Of a DNA stretch of 64,000 bases, positions 23,925 to 35,896 are shown one piece after another. Positions within the stretch are counted from its first letter, which is position 1, and each line of letters starts with the position of its first letter. Below the pieces are notes generated by a model. It was not told the origin of the DNA. It ran no database searches and was given only the letters and a program-made list of their open reading frames with translations. The translations under genes and the position numbers were made by a program. Source of the stretch: Hordeum vulgare subsp. vulgare (taxonomy: Eukaryota > Streptophyta > Magnoliopsida > Poales > Poaceae); assembly GCF_904849725.1 (NCBI RefSeq), contig NC_058523.1:201837689-201901688 (forward strand). Direction: 5' to 3'.

Positions 23925-24482
23925 CTAAGCGGCAGACTGCGCGGTCTCATAGGCAGGTTCTGCGAGATCTTCGTCTTCATCATCATCTTCATCAGTACTT
24001 CCCTCCTTTAAAGGAGTAGGAGAAGGAAGCGGTCCATCACGGCGTCTCTTGGTTGGCGAGGTAGCAAAGAGTTCGGTGTACTCTTCCGTAGTCCGGTGAC
24101 GACTCTGAAGAGGAGTGGCCTGAAGCGGTGGTATTCCTCCTCGGAAGGTGGTGCCAGATCGTCCTTCGGGTGCTCCTTCGTTCTTCATGTTGTGGTTCCT
24201 CATCTTTTCCATGCGAAGTAGATTCTTGACTTGGTACAACTCTAGGCGAATCTTTGTTGACTCCTTGATGAATAGGTGCATCAAAGTGTCGGAGGAGAGA
24301 CTGAAGTAGGTTTGAAACCTTAGTGGCGTCCCGTCCTCAGAAGATGGGTTGAGTGTCCAACACCCGTCTATCCCATCCTTCATGAAGGGTAGGTGACGAC
24401 TAGCTGGCTCATTATCCATCTCGGGAAGGATGTCACGGAGTCGCACGAGCGCCTCTCGTGCTGTTGTCTCCACTGCCAACAT
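23925..24482 (-). CDS. Leader ORF upstream of gag, unknown function
   Basis: A 185-codon intact frame on the element's sense strand, between the primer site and gag. It starts MLAVETTAREALVRLRD. The middle has a helical, Leu/Met-rich segment (KIRLELYQVKNLLRMEKM). The C-terminus has a basic patch (KRRRDG) and then a run of Asp and Glu. No retroviral motif is present. It survives intact although gag and pol carry several stops, which may be chance. It could be an accessory protein of this gypsy lineage. No function assigned. Confidence 0.5.
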   Translation of the reverse strand: MLAVETTAREALVRLRDILPEMDNEPASRHLPFMKDGIDGCWTLNPSSEDGTPLRFQTYFSLSSDTLMHLFIKESTKIRLELYQVKNLLRMEKMRNHNMKNEGAPEGRSGTTFRGGIPPLQATPLQSRHRTTEEYTELFATSPTKRRRDGPLPSPTPLKEGSTDEDDDEDEDLAEPAYETAQSAA

Positions 24483-24820
24483 CAGATCCTCTATCTATGG
24501 TCCTTCAAATAACCAGCTAGTCGGGGAGTCATTAGCCTTCACTATCACGTCCACGTGATACTCCTTAGTGTCGGCGTTGACCCAGTGCTCGTGGTAGAGG
24601 AATATGGGCGTGCGGCGTACATGGCACTTCTCTCGAGGCTATCACTCAAAAGTAGAGGAAAGCCCGTCTCTAGAAGCGTCTCAGGTACGGCGTCCATCTA
24701 CAAGATGTAGAGGAGAGGGTTAGAAATTTTTAGTGGGTGCAGAATATCTAGTTATGAGCTAAGTGCACTAGTCATCTCGGCTATCGTCCACACTACCTAA
24801 GGCTTCCTATAGTTAGGATG

Positions 24821-24832
24821 ACTCTGATACCA
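24821..24832 (-). promoter_or_regulatory. Primer-binding site, initiator-Met tRNA type
   Basis: The minus strand reads TGGTATCAGAGT, 4 bp inside the end of the right LTR. This fits plant initiator Met-tRNA priming and fixes the element's direction. Confidence 0.85.
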
Positions 24833-24836
24833 GCTC

Positions 24837-27800
24837 TGTGGGGACCCCGACTTACGAGTCGAGATCACCGAATGAACGTGCTCGGTGATCCCAGAGATCA
24901 ATGCTCACCGAACACACATATACTGAATAATAAGAGTCTTACATCCAAGTACCGAATTATTACATCACATGACCGAATGGTCAGGTTCACAAGGTAGGGC
25001 CTAAGGCCAATCATACCGATACAACTAATAGCAGAAATCATAGGGGCTAAGCGGGTGCCCATGCCATCAAGCCTACACCGACATGCATTCTGACTCGGAA
25101 GCGTCCTAGTTCGCAGGGGCGTCTCCGAAGACGTAGTCATCTCCAAACTCCGGTCCTTCCATGTCTGGTCAGTAATATAACTAGTGGCAAGCCAATAAGC
25201 ACTTTTGAATGTACTCATAAACAACCCATGATTTGAACAAGGTAACTGAAGGATAACAATAACATGCATCTTTGGTGGATATCTCTTGGTGGTAAATAAA
25301 CATGATCACAAGTATGCACCATAACTTAAGAACTACTTTTGAAGAACATGTTACAGATATCGATATATCTATCGTGGGCTAAACCATCCAGGTTCACCCT
25401 ATATGCCAAGTCACCGAATTTGGTCATATCATTACTTTTATATCAACTCCATTTATCACAAGTCACACACACACACTTGGTTTATACGGAAACAATTGGA
25501 CGTAGTCTAAGCAGGATTACCCAACTGTCCTTGACTGTGGACACGGCTATTCGAATAGTTTTACACTCTGCAGAGGTAGTACGCTGGACCCACGAGATCC
25601 GAAACTTCCATCTCATCCACGACTCGCGGTATATAACATACCCGAGGTATGTACCCGATCAATGCCTTTCCCCTGACGATACTAGACAAAGAGGTCCACT
25701 CGATTGGTACCCGGCCTACATGTTGTACGTCTTACGAGAACCGACTTTGGACAGTACCAACCATGTGGGGACCAACGGTGTGCCTGGAACATGTAAAAAT
25801 GGCATAGTCGCCCTACCTGGCACGACCCCATCACGAGAGAGACCACAAATCACTCCCGCCACTAGTAATGTGGCCCTTTGCTAGCACCGCCCAGAGTAAT
25901 CAACATAGTCCCCTCCCATAAGGGGTAACGTGGTCGTACATGTAAGGTTGGGACGGTCAACACATCATAAATCTATTCCCATTTTCGAAACCATACTCAC
26001 ACAAATACCCGGTGCACCACTTCACCAAAAGTGGCCACCTAACTCATCATCACCCTCGGGCATTAGTGGCACCCGACGGGGTTTTCCATAAATCTTTGAT
26101 TGATACCAACAACAAGTTCATGCTAATTATGCTCTAACTTTACTTTTCAATATGATACAAGCATGATCCTCATAGGTGGTAGGATCAAGCTCAATGCATG
26201 TGCTCTGGAGGAGCCATCGGTAACATCACTTCAATAATATACCGACACTTATGATCATATGCAACGAAAATACTTGCTATGCTAACATGCAATATAACAT
26301 ATGTGTAGTCATGGTCAAAGGGCTGCTTGCCTTGGTCAGCTAGGTATTCGGGGTCTTCGAGGTCTTCCGCTCCGATTCCCTCGTCACACGGATTTTCTAT
26401 CCTCGTCAAAAGAATAAATAAGGAATAGCTCACTCAAAAACAAATCACAAAGTTATTTTTAAAATATTTTTTATTACTGATAAATATAAGTTGTTATTTA
26501 AAAAAATATTTGCTTCTGATCCCAATGAAGGAACATTTTTAAAATCAACTAATCACAAGCAAAACTATTCCAATTTAATCCTTTCTATTATTGTAAAACA
26601 GAATAGTTGGTGAAAAATACAACCAATGGTCTTATTAAATACTACATATTTTTAGAAGAATATCAGTGGAAAAATCTTTTTATAAAATTCTTTGAAAATT
26701 TAGTTTTGAAACAAAAGAAAAATGGGCTAAGTCCCTGGCCTGGCTTGGCCTAGAACTAGGCTGGCCCAAAGGCCAGCCGATAGCCTGCCCAGGCGCGCAC
26801 ACCGTCAAGTTTGAACCTGACATGCGGAGCCCTGTGGTCAGCGGCTGGGGGAAGCGAGGGAGAGGGGGTTGGGCCACCGACTGGTGTGGCACACCTGTCG
26901 GGGTCGTCTCCTACCTATGGCCAGAGAGGAGGAGGAGCACGCCGGTGAGGTTGCCGACGTCCTCAGGCCCCAATGAAGATAGAAATGTGTTCGGCTCGTC
27001 GTCGCCTACCTGCAGGTGGTCCAAACAACAACGGAGATGCATAGGTTCACCGGCGATGAGGATGCCGCGGCGGTGGACTTTCGGGAGTTGGTCGAGACGG
27101 TAGCTAGGGAACGGAAATGCTCGGGAATGTTGGGGGAAAGCTTCCTGAGCTTGAGGGGAGTGGTTTGGTGGGTCGAGGAACGCAGGAGCCATCGTGTAGC
27201 CGGAGATCGACTGGAGCTCCGAGGCGGAGGGGCCTTGGTCGATCTCGTGCACCGGAGCTCTGCTGGCTTGTTGGGGTGGCTAGGGAGGTGCTAGTGGTCG
27301 TGGCGAAGCTGTCTGAGGGGTGCTGGAGCGAGGGGGAGGGCTATATATAGGACCGCGATGGTGAGCCAATTCGGGAGCGCCGTTGACTCACCGTGGCGGC
27401 ATGGGGGTGCAGAGATAAGCTGGGGTCGAAACCACATTCTCAGGACATGGTTTTGGACTGCTAGAACCATCTACAACAGAGGGAGAGAGAGGGGAGTCGA
27501 GCATTAGTGGCCGCGCATCTTTGGCGAGTACAAGTGCACGCGAGCATGCGTCGCACAAGCTCTAGCATGAGAGAGGAGGGGCCCTGATGGTCGCTTGATG
27601 CAGAGGGGTTGTCGGGGAAGAGGTTGGACACCTTGCGGAAGGCTGGAACTGGGTGAGAGCGTCGCCCCCACCTCGATGGCTTCCTGTAGCGCGCCCAGAG
27701 CGCAGTTTTGGCATGCCACGGCATGCTGGTGTGCTCTGAGGGGCTTTGGACGTGTCTAGCATGTCGTGGGCTGGGATAAGGCTAGCCGTTGAAGTCTCGT

Positions 27801-28958
27801 GGGAGCTTCGGCTGGTCAAGGGAGACAAGAGAAACAAGTGATATCAGCTTTGAGCTGAAGCTTAGATTGGGGTTTTGGCATTTCTACTTTGAACCATAGA
27901 GGGGGCCAGTTGACTGGGGTTGGCCATTGATACTGGCCACCTAATCTGAGAGTTTGGAGCAAAGGGGTTGGGTTTAGCTATGGATAAAGGGGCTTTTACC
28001 CATGTGTGAGATGGTGCTCGACAGTGGTTTGGGATGGTTGCACCCCAGCACTGGTGCTGCAACTTAACAGGTCTGGGTTTGGTGTTAAAACATGGGGTTT
28101 CACCAAGTTTGAGCTCCATTAGACAAGTTTAGCTTTGTAAACTTGAAAACTTCACCATTTGACCAGATCTGTACCTTCCAAAGAGAGTGTGGGTAAATTT
28201 AATCCCACAAATCCCATTTTTGGTGTAGAACCCTCATTTGTGGTATCAAGCACTTCTGCAAAATTTCAACATCATTGGACAAACTTTGCTATGTAGAGTT
28301 GCTCTAACTTCATTATGGACAGAAGGGGTTTTACACTTATTTGGGGTCGTTAATCACCTTGGATTAAATTGAAACTTTATGTGGACACCAAATATGGCTT
28401 AGGGATACCACTGGAATTTTCTAGGATTTTTTGATAATATTTCTTTTGGAAATATTTCAAAAGGTCAAAACAGACAGAAATGGTTTTCAGGGTTTTACTC
28501 AAATAATTATAATATAAATAGGGGTTTAAAATCTTATGTATGGAAAATATATCTCCTTCTCATCATCTCCAAATTTAATCAGATTTTTCTAAGGCAGAAA
28601 AGTATTTTTCCATGGTGCAATACCATTTCAAGCCTCAGAAATGGACATGTAAATAAATTAAGAAAACAATTCTAAAAATAATTATTTTGTGGTTTTGGAG
28701 CACTAAAATAAAGCTAAAATCAGATAACCATCAAGGGCATGCAGTGCAACTCAAAGTAGGGTTTTACCTTGATCAGAAATCAGAAAAGGGTTTTTTGGAA
28801 AAAACTCAATATTGTGAATTGGGGTTTTTATCATCACATGATCAAACACACAACCATACAATGACAACCATGCCACTCACAACCTTAGTTTTGAAAAAGT
28901 TTTAACAAGCTCAGATTTTTGCATTACAGAGAAAGTGGTAGTGAAACAGGGTGTGACA
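24837..28958 (-). repeat. 5' LTR (right) of the gypsy element
   Basis: 4122 bp, matching 13084-17233. It has an extra stretch of about 30 bp near 27352-27385 and lacks about 26 bp near 28724 relative to the left copy. Ends abut the AACAT target duplication. Confidence 0.9.
27341..27350 (-). promoter_or_regulatory. Gypsy 5' LTR TATA box
   Basis: CTATATATAG, a near-palindrome, followed on the minus strand by CCCTCCCCC. The equivalent site in the other LTR is 15610-15619. Confidence 0.6.
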
Positions 28959-29113
28959 AACATGCCACACATTTTTATCGTAAGTTTGAATTTAATATTG
29001 GCAAATATATATAGTACATGGCATGTAGTCCCACTTGTCCACATGCCCAATGCATCCCAACTAAACCAGGTATCATTTGCACCATAAGCTTGTAACTTTG
29101 GACAACATGCACA
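28959..29113 (-). repeat. Inverted-duplication arm B, outer part
   Basis: Continues arm B beyond the gypsy insertion. Read on the minus strand it matches 3600-3727 and the start of 10695-10986, joined without the MITE. The remainder to 29158 has only weak similarity. Confidence 0.75.
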
Positions 29114-29169
29114 ACATTTTTTTACTTGTAAACATCCAAACACTTGTTCTAAGGTATGATTTTATTTAA

Positions 29170-29769
29170 AAGAAAAAAATTACATGAGTAGAAGGACATG
29201 AAAATAGGAAAGATAAATCATAAAAAGGGATCCAAGGATCTCTTATCCAATTCCTACTTTTGGAAAGATCTTGTGAATTTAAAACTACCTATGGAACCTT
29301 TGCTTAAAGCTGTGTAAATTCTTCTCGCTTAATTTGTGCTGCAACAAATTGAGGTCTTGCTTGAAATGAAAACGCCAAGATTGAATTGTGTTTTGTAGTC
29401 CTCTAAAATTCTGTCCATTTCTCCGATTCCATATATTGTAGCAACCAAGAATGACAATCTGTGTGGAGAATTGTTAGGGGAGGTGTTCAACAGCCAACAT
29501 TGTTTCCTCATAAATTGAGGTGCCTCTTTTTTCATTAGATATCAAAGTGTTCCAACATTCCTGTTCAAAATTGCAATCCCAGAGAAGATTAAGAGTTGTT
29601 TCTTCACCTTATTGATTACAGTTTGGGATGTAAACAGTGTGAAGTTGCATGCCCTTTCTCTTGAGGAGGGATCTAGTGTTGATTCTGCAATGAGCCACTA
29701 ACCAGAAAAATATCTTGTGTTTAAGTCCGCTAGAGCTTTTCCATATAAATTTGAAGACATGGTGCCCCT
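29170..29769 (-). pseudogene. LINE (non-LTR retrotransposon) 3' end, zf-RVT region
   Basis: Minus-strand translation gives the C-terminal zinc-binding region typical of plant LINE polymerases: FFWLVAHCRINTRSLLKRK, then a stop, then QECWNTL, and further on LGCYNIWNRRN. Frames are interrupted. It is truncated upstream at 29769 by an LTR fragment, and no clear poly(A) tail is seen at the left end, only A/T-rich sequence around 29159-29180. Confidence 0.7.
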
Positions 29770-30060
29770 TGATACGTCTCCAACATATCGATAAATTTTT
29801 ATTGTTCCATACTATTATATTATCAATCTTGGATACCTTATATGCACTAATATGCTATTTTATATCATTTTCTTGGACTAACCTATTAACCAAGTGCCTA
29901 CTGCCAGTTTTTGTTTTGTGCTTGTTTTGGGTTTTCCAGGAGATTAGTAACAAATGGAGTCCAAATGCTATGAAACATTTTGACGATTTTTTTCTGGACA
30001 AAAGAGACCCTGGCAGCTTCGGAGGAGACCATACGACAAATGAGGAGATGATATGGCAAT
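29770..30060 (+). repeat. Truncated LTR, TGATACGTCTCC family
   Basis: Starts TGATACGTCTCCAACATATC and follows the first 290 bp of the LTR family at 3826, including ATGGAGTCCAAA, before similarity is lost. The right boundary is approximate. Confidence 0.75.
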
Positions 30061-30121
30061 AGGTCGTGTCCATGGGTGTAGTGTGGGATCGAGACCCATG
30101 CATAATCTTGACCAAATACAA

Positions 30122-33100
30122 TGACACACAAGCATACAATGACTACTTGACCAAATATAAACTTAATCTTTTGCCAATTTTAAAGGTTGGAAAATATTAG
30201 CAATTCTATCAAGTCTAGCACATCCTACACATGCAATTCTATGAGTATGGAAATGAAAAGTAATTAAATGCAAGTGTGTGTGAAGAGTAGAGATAGGAAT
30301 ATCAAACGCATTGAAGACACAAATATTTTTGGCGTGCTTCCAATAGGTGGTGCTATCGTACGTCTACAATGATGGAGATTTCAACCCACAAATGGTAATG
30401 GTTGCATGAGTCCATGGAGGGCTCCACGTACAAGGGTCCATAGAGAAGCAACCTTGTCTATTCCACGGTGGCTTACGTCCACGAAGGACTAGCCTCACTC
30501 GGGGTATACCTTCACGAAGTAGGCGATCTCCTTGCCCTTACAAACTTCTTGGTTCAGCTCCACACAATTTGGAGGCTTCCCAATGACATCTAACCAATCT
30601 AGGAGACACCACTCTCCAAAAGGTAATAGATGTAGTATGGATGATGAACTCCTTGTTCTAGTGCTTCAAAAGATAGTATCCTCGACACTCAATCACCCTC
30701 TCACATAATTTGGCTTTGTAGAAGACAATTATTGGGTGTGACGCAATTGAGGGAGACTAGAAATCAAGATTTATATGGTTGGAGTGGAAGATCTTGATCT
30801 CAACACATGAGTAGGTGCTTCTCTCTTAGAAAATAAATGGTGGAAGTGTTTGCTTGTTATGAGTGCTCTCTACAGGAATGAGAGGGAGGTGCAGGGGTAT
30901 ATAGAGCCATCTCTAAAATTCCAACCGTTACAACATTATTTCCCAACTTGATGGAGCTGAAGTACAAACTCGGTTGCACCAACTATTGCAGAATGTCCTA
31001 AGTTTTGGTTTTTTGGTGACACCGAAGGATGACATCTCGGTGAGACCGATTCGGTTGGCCTAGGAAGTTCTAGTGACTCGATGATACCGGAATGCAAAAC
31101 TCGGAAATTCCGAATTTTAGCAATTAGGCAACAACAAGGTGGTCACTGATTTTTGGCTGTACCGAAGTGAGTCTCGGTTGTACCGTGTTGCTAGGGTTTG
31201 TCTTGGGTTGTGTCTAAGAAAAACTCGAATGGGCCGAAATTGATAGTATTAGTGGCACCAAATTTGATTATTTGGGTTTTGGATAGAATGTTTTGTGAGA
31301 GAATGGATAAGGTTCTTGGAGGCTAATTTCTAAGCATTTTCATCAACCAGATCATTATGAATACCTCATCCTCTTTTAATAATATTTGCTTTCCTATGGA
31401 ATCAATTCGGATTTCTCACATAAACTAAAATGTAGAGTCTTGAAGTTTGAAGCTAATGCGAATCATGTTCCTCTCCTTCTTGGGTATCCTCCTCACCATT
31501 CCTAGCCTTTACTATCTTTGGACTTAATCTGAAACAAACTAGGTAGAACTATTTGTCGAAGAGATAATGTATGTTGTCATGAGTTATCGAAACCTCCAAG
31601 GGAGAATATGTGCTTTCTATCTCTCCTTTTTGGTAATTGATGACAACATACTATCGAGGCTTCAATTTAAAAATATGTAGTAATATATGATAGCTTTGAG
31701 AATCACATGACTAATGCAAGTTCCCCTTAAACGTGTGCAGTCCTTTAACGGATAGTTTATTTTTGGAATGGATGGGCACACATAGAAGAGAATACATACC
31801 AAGGCATATGTACCTTGTCTACGTGCATGAAATATAAATGTGAATGAAGCGATTTCAAGTTCATAAGTCTCTCTTGCAAACAATATGTACAATAGTCAAG
31901 CTATCAATATTAACATGAACATGATGCATATACTTACCTTGAAACATTGAGCAGTTTAACTAGGAAGAGCATACTTGATATCACAAGGTTAGACAACACA
32001 AGAATATTCTTTCCACATAAATGCAAAATAGTTTCAATAAATCCATGGTTTGGAGGACATGTAGAAGATGATATTTTTCAAGTGTAACATGTCTCCAAAG
32101 GTTAGTAGTAGAACTTTCTCCCCTGAGTATTGAGTTTCTTTCTTCCTCCCCCTTGAATCTTAGCATGTGGATATTGAGAGTAGGTAAAGTGAGAAAAGTT
32201 CTAAGGCACTTCCAAATTACTTAAGCTCTTTCCTTCTAGTGTGTTACCTCTCATCTTTAAGATTTTCATATTTCTCCCCTTAGACGTTCTCTCCCTTTGT
32301 TTAGATAAGCTTCGATACTTCTCCCCCTTTGGCATCAATTTCCATGAAGGGTCAGAGGGTAAGGGATCCTAGATAGAGGCTCATGGAGAGTTTTGTTTGA
32401 AAATATCAAGATTTGGCAAAGATCTCAAGCAACAACAAAACTTGAATACTCCTAGGCAAATGTTATCGGTAGGACCGATAAGAGTGTTGAGCCTCTGAGG
32501 AATCTCGGTGGCACCGAATGGATTTTAGTCGGTAGTATAGAAGAACAATATGCAACGCAGTTTCTATATCGATGATGCTGAATGTTTTCACTCGGAGATT
32601 CCGAGTTGCAAACAGAAACTAGGCAAAAGCGTTCTTGGCCAATTTTTTAAAAAATGAGAAGATTTGAATGGATTTGCAAGTTATTTTCAATAAGATTTGC
32701 AAGGAATTTTCAATATGATTTTCATGGAATTCCCAATAAGATTTACAAGGAATTCTCAATAAGATTTGCAAGTAATTTGCAATAAGATTTGCAAGGAATT
32801 TACATCTAGATGAAGATTGAATGGTAGAAATAAAGCAAGCAACAAAATATTATTCATTCATTTTCCTTCATCTAGATGTTGGTCGGTGACTAGGTCACCT
32901 ACATTAGAGTATATTGACTTAAGGAGCGAAGCAAGAATGCTTGATCATAGGTCATATTCATCATTAAGGTCAAAATGGGGATATCATTTTTCGTTTAAGC
33001 ATATTCAAGTTTTCATATAACTTAGAATTGCTTTTGACTCATCGCTTGGAGTAAATCTTCTTCAAGGATATGATTACATACGTTTGAAAGATGTTTATGA

Positions 33101-33450
33101 CATAGCATCTAGGTGGACTTGTTATGGATGCTCAAGAGTTGGAGTTTGGAGACATCCTTATTTCTTTTTAATGGGTCCTCCTACATGAGTTGGTCATGCA
33201 AGAAATAACATAAATTTATCCAAATGACAAGATTGAAGTTTTGAATTAAAGTATTGTCAAGGATATAGTTTGTATTGTCTTCTTCCTTCATCCCAAAGAG
33301 TGATTGCTCATACTTGGCCATTACAAGATTGCTTGTAGTATGAGTTGATGGAAATCTTGGGGAGTGTACTCCATCCATGTACCTATGAACTATTAGATGC
33401 AATACAAGGTAGCATAGTTTTCCATGATATGAAATAGCATTGTGTCAATA
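30122..33450 (-). repeat. 3' LTR of the copia element (inner boundary uncertain)
   Basis: Left end reads TGACACACAAGC, giving a sense-strand end in CA. A TATA-like CTATATACC on the minus strand lies near 30896-30905. The inner boundary is not resolved because only the terminal 430 bp of the 5' LTR survive. No coding similarity inside. Confidence 0.55.
32680..32801 (+). repeat. 23-bp minisatellite, about five units
   Basis: Units follow GGAATTTTCAATAAGATTTG plus CAA with substitutions; about five copies in tandem. They lie inside the copia LTR. Confidence 0.8.
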
Positions 33451-33502
33451 GTATCAAGGAATGGTCATGTAAGATCATGCCCTTGCATGCATCCGAGTTA
33501 GT

Positions 33503-34990
33503 CTAGCTCATGTTTGAAGCATCAATGATGTTCAACTCATTTCTCAAATGAGAAAATACTTTCTCATCAAGTGGCTTAGTAAAGATATAAGCCAATTGTT
33601 TGTGAGTATGAACATGTTTGAGATTCATATCCCCTTTGGCAACATGATCACGAATGAAATGATGACGAACATCAATATGTTTAGTTTGTGAATGTCGCAC
33701 GGGATTATGAGAAACCTCAATAGCACTCTCATTGTCACAAAACAATTGAATGTGTCTTAGATGTATCCCATAGTCTTTAAGAGTTTGAGTCATCCATAGC
33801 AATTGCACACAACATGATCCAGCGGCAATGTATTCCGCTTCGGTGGTGGATAGAGATATCGAGGTTTGTTTCTTGGATGACCAAGACTCAAGAGATCTAC
33901 CAAGAAATTGATAAGTACCCGAGGTGGGTTTTCTATCAACCTTATCTCGAGATAATCCGAGTCGAAATAACCCATAAGGTTAAAAGAAAGTACCTTAGGA
34001 TACCAAATGCCAAAGTTTGGTGTATGTATGAGGTGTCTCACAATTATTTTCACGACCTTAAGAAAACAATCTTTGGGTGCCGCTTGACATCAGGCAGACA
34101 TGAACACACTTAGCATGATATTGGGATTGGAAGAACAAAGATATTGCAAAGAACCAATCATTGATCGATAAATTTTTTGATCAACCGATTTGTCGTCCTT
34201 AGTGAGGTCAACATGTCCACTAGTAGGCATGGCGTTTTTCATACCTTTAGACTCTTTCATGTTAAAGTTCTTAAACACGTCCTTGGTGTACTTTGTTTGA
34301 GAGATAAGTGTACCATCCCGCGTTTACTTGATTTGAAAACCAAGCAAAACATTTCAGCTCACACATCATGGTAATCTCATATTTCTCACACATAAACCTT
34401 CCAAATTTGTCACTAAAATGTGGGTTAGTAGATCCAAAGATAATATCATCTGCATAAATTCGGCACACAAATAATTCACCATTAACCCTTTTAGTGAACA
34501 AGGTTGCATAAATTTTACCAATTTCAAAACCCTTTTCTATGGGAAACTTCCTTAAGCATGTGTACCAAGCTCGAGGGGCTTGTTTAAGTCCATATAGAGA
34601 ATTGTGAAGTTTATAGATATGATTACATTTCATAGGGTTCACAAAGCTGATGGATTGTTCAAAATAGACTTCCACCTCAATTTCACCATTAATAAAAGCA
34701 CTTTTGATGTCCATTTGGTAAAGAGTAATATCATGGTGATTGGCCTGAGCAAGATATATGCAAATGGACTCAAGTCTAGCAATTGGGGAATAAGTCTCAC
34801 CATAGTCCATACATTCAACTTGAGTGTAACCTTGAGCTACAAGGTGATCCTTGTTGCATACTAATTGTCTATCTTCATCTTGCTTGTTACAAAAAACACC
34901 CATTTTGTTCCAATGATGTTGTATTCGTCCTTGGGTTTCTCAACTAGAATCCATACTTGATTCCTCTCGAAGTTGTGTAGCTCCTCGTGC
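33503..34990 (-). pseudogene. Copia reverse transcriptase and RNase H, frameshifted
   Basis: RT shows ALVARLESI-type sequence (SPIARLESI), YQMDIKSAFINGE, LYGLKQAPRAW and the catalytic YADD at about 34445-34456. RNase H at 33503-33808 shows DNESAIEVSHNP, KHIDVRHHFIRDHV and the copia terminal motif IFTKPLDE. Frame changes occur near 34275, 34085 and 33805. Host role none; it is a relic. Confidence 0.85.
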
Positions 34991-35896
34991 ATGGCATTCA
35001 CCCAATCTAGGTCTTCAAGGGCATCGTCCACATTCATAGGCTCAATACTAGAGATAGATGATTAATGCTCACAAAAGTTAGCTAAATGAGTTTTAGAGCG
35101 AGTGATTCTCCCATTTCTTATGTCGCCAAGAATTTTCTCTACGAGATGATTCTTGTCCACTCTTGCTCGAACTCGGGGTTGCCTTTTCTTATTGGACATA
35201 GGAGCTTCCTCATCATCATCTTTCCTATTGTTGAAGGCGTCGTTTCCTTGTGGAGCTAGTGAAGGAGGTTGAGGTAGATCATCTCGATATACTTCTCATT
35301 CCCTTTATCTTGGTGTGTTTTTCTTGTGGATGCCTATGTGTCATTTTGTGGTTCACCTTGAAATAAAGTGGGGGCTTCCACTTGAGTTGATGAAGTACTT
35401 TCCTTCACATCCATGGGACGAATCTTACCAATGGACAAGTCTTGGATGACGTTTGAAGTTCCTTATCTCCTACATCATTTGGCAGTTGTTCGACTTGAAA
35501 ACCATTATTCTCATCAAACTTCACATCTACCGTCTCTTCCAACTTTTTGAGTAAAGGTGTTGTAGACACGGTAAGTGTGAGAGATTGATCCTTAACCGTG
35601 TAGGAAGAGTACATGAGATTTAGGAGAAAATATAGAACAATAATACTTATCAAGAATATAGCACTTTTAGCCAAATACTCGAAAATATCAAACTAGGGGT
35701 TTTTTACCGATGAGTAGCTCATATGTTATTTTACCAAGAAGCTTGTGTAGGAAGAGTAGGTTTGTTGCATGACAAGTTGTTTCCATGGCTTCTTCCCAAA
35801 AGTGTCTTGGAGTTTTGTACTCGTTGAGCATCATTCTATCAGTATCTATGAGAGTCTGGTTCTTCCTCTCAAAAAATCCATTTTGTTGAGGTGTAC
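34991..35896 (-). pseudogene. Copia integrase C-terminus and linker, broken
   Basis: At 35690-35896 the minus strand gives TPQQNGFFERKNQTL, the copia integrase signature containing the catalytic Glu, and WEEAMETTCH after it. The linker to RT (35000-35680) is acidic and interrupted, with an 89-codon frame at 35405-35674. The upstream half of the integrase is at 37464-37726. Confidence 0.75.

Larger units (their letters stand above)
13084..28958 (-). mobile_element. Complete Ty3/gypsy chromovirus-type element, 4.1-kb LTRs
   Basis: Two direct LTRs (13084-17233 and 24837-28958), plus-strand ends TGTGGGG and GTGTGACA, flanked by a perfect duplication AACAT at 13079-13083 and 28959-28963. On the minus strand the order is 5' LTR, Met-tRNA primer site, leader ORF, gag with CCHC knuckle, protease, reverse transcriptase, RNase H, integrase, chromodomain, 3' LTR. 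The order and chromodomain place it among plant chromoviruses (Tekay/Del-like). Nonsense codons and frameshifts break the polyprotein, and a solo LTR interrupts it at 20407-22222. It is not autonomous now. Confidence 0.93.

Noticed and set aside
26680..28119. Frames inside the right gypsy LTR
   Set aside because: Same reasoning as for the left LTR; similarity between them reflects LTR identity, not coding constraint.
29855..30139. Minus-strand 94-codon frame at the LTR fragment
   Set aside because: It spans the fragment boundary and the start of the copia LTR, so it is a chance frame over a junction.
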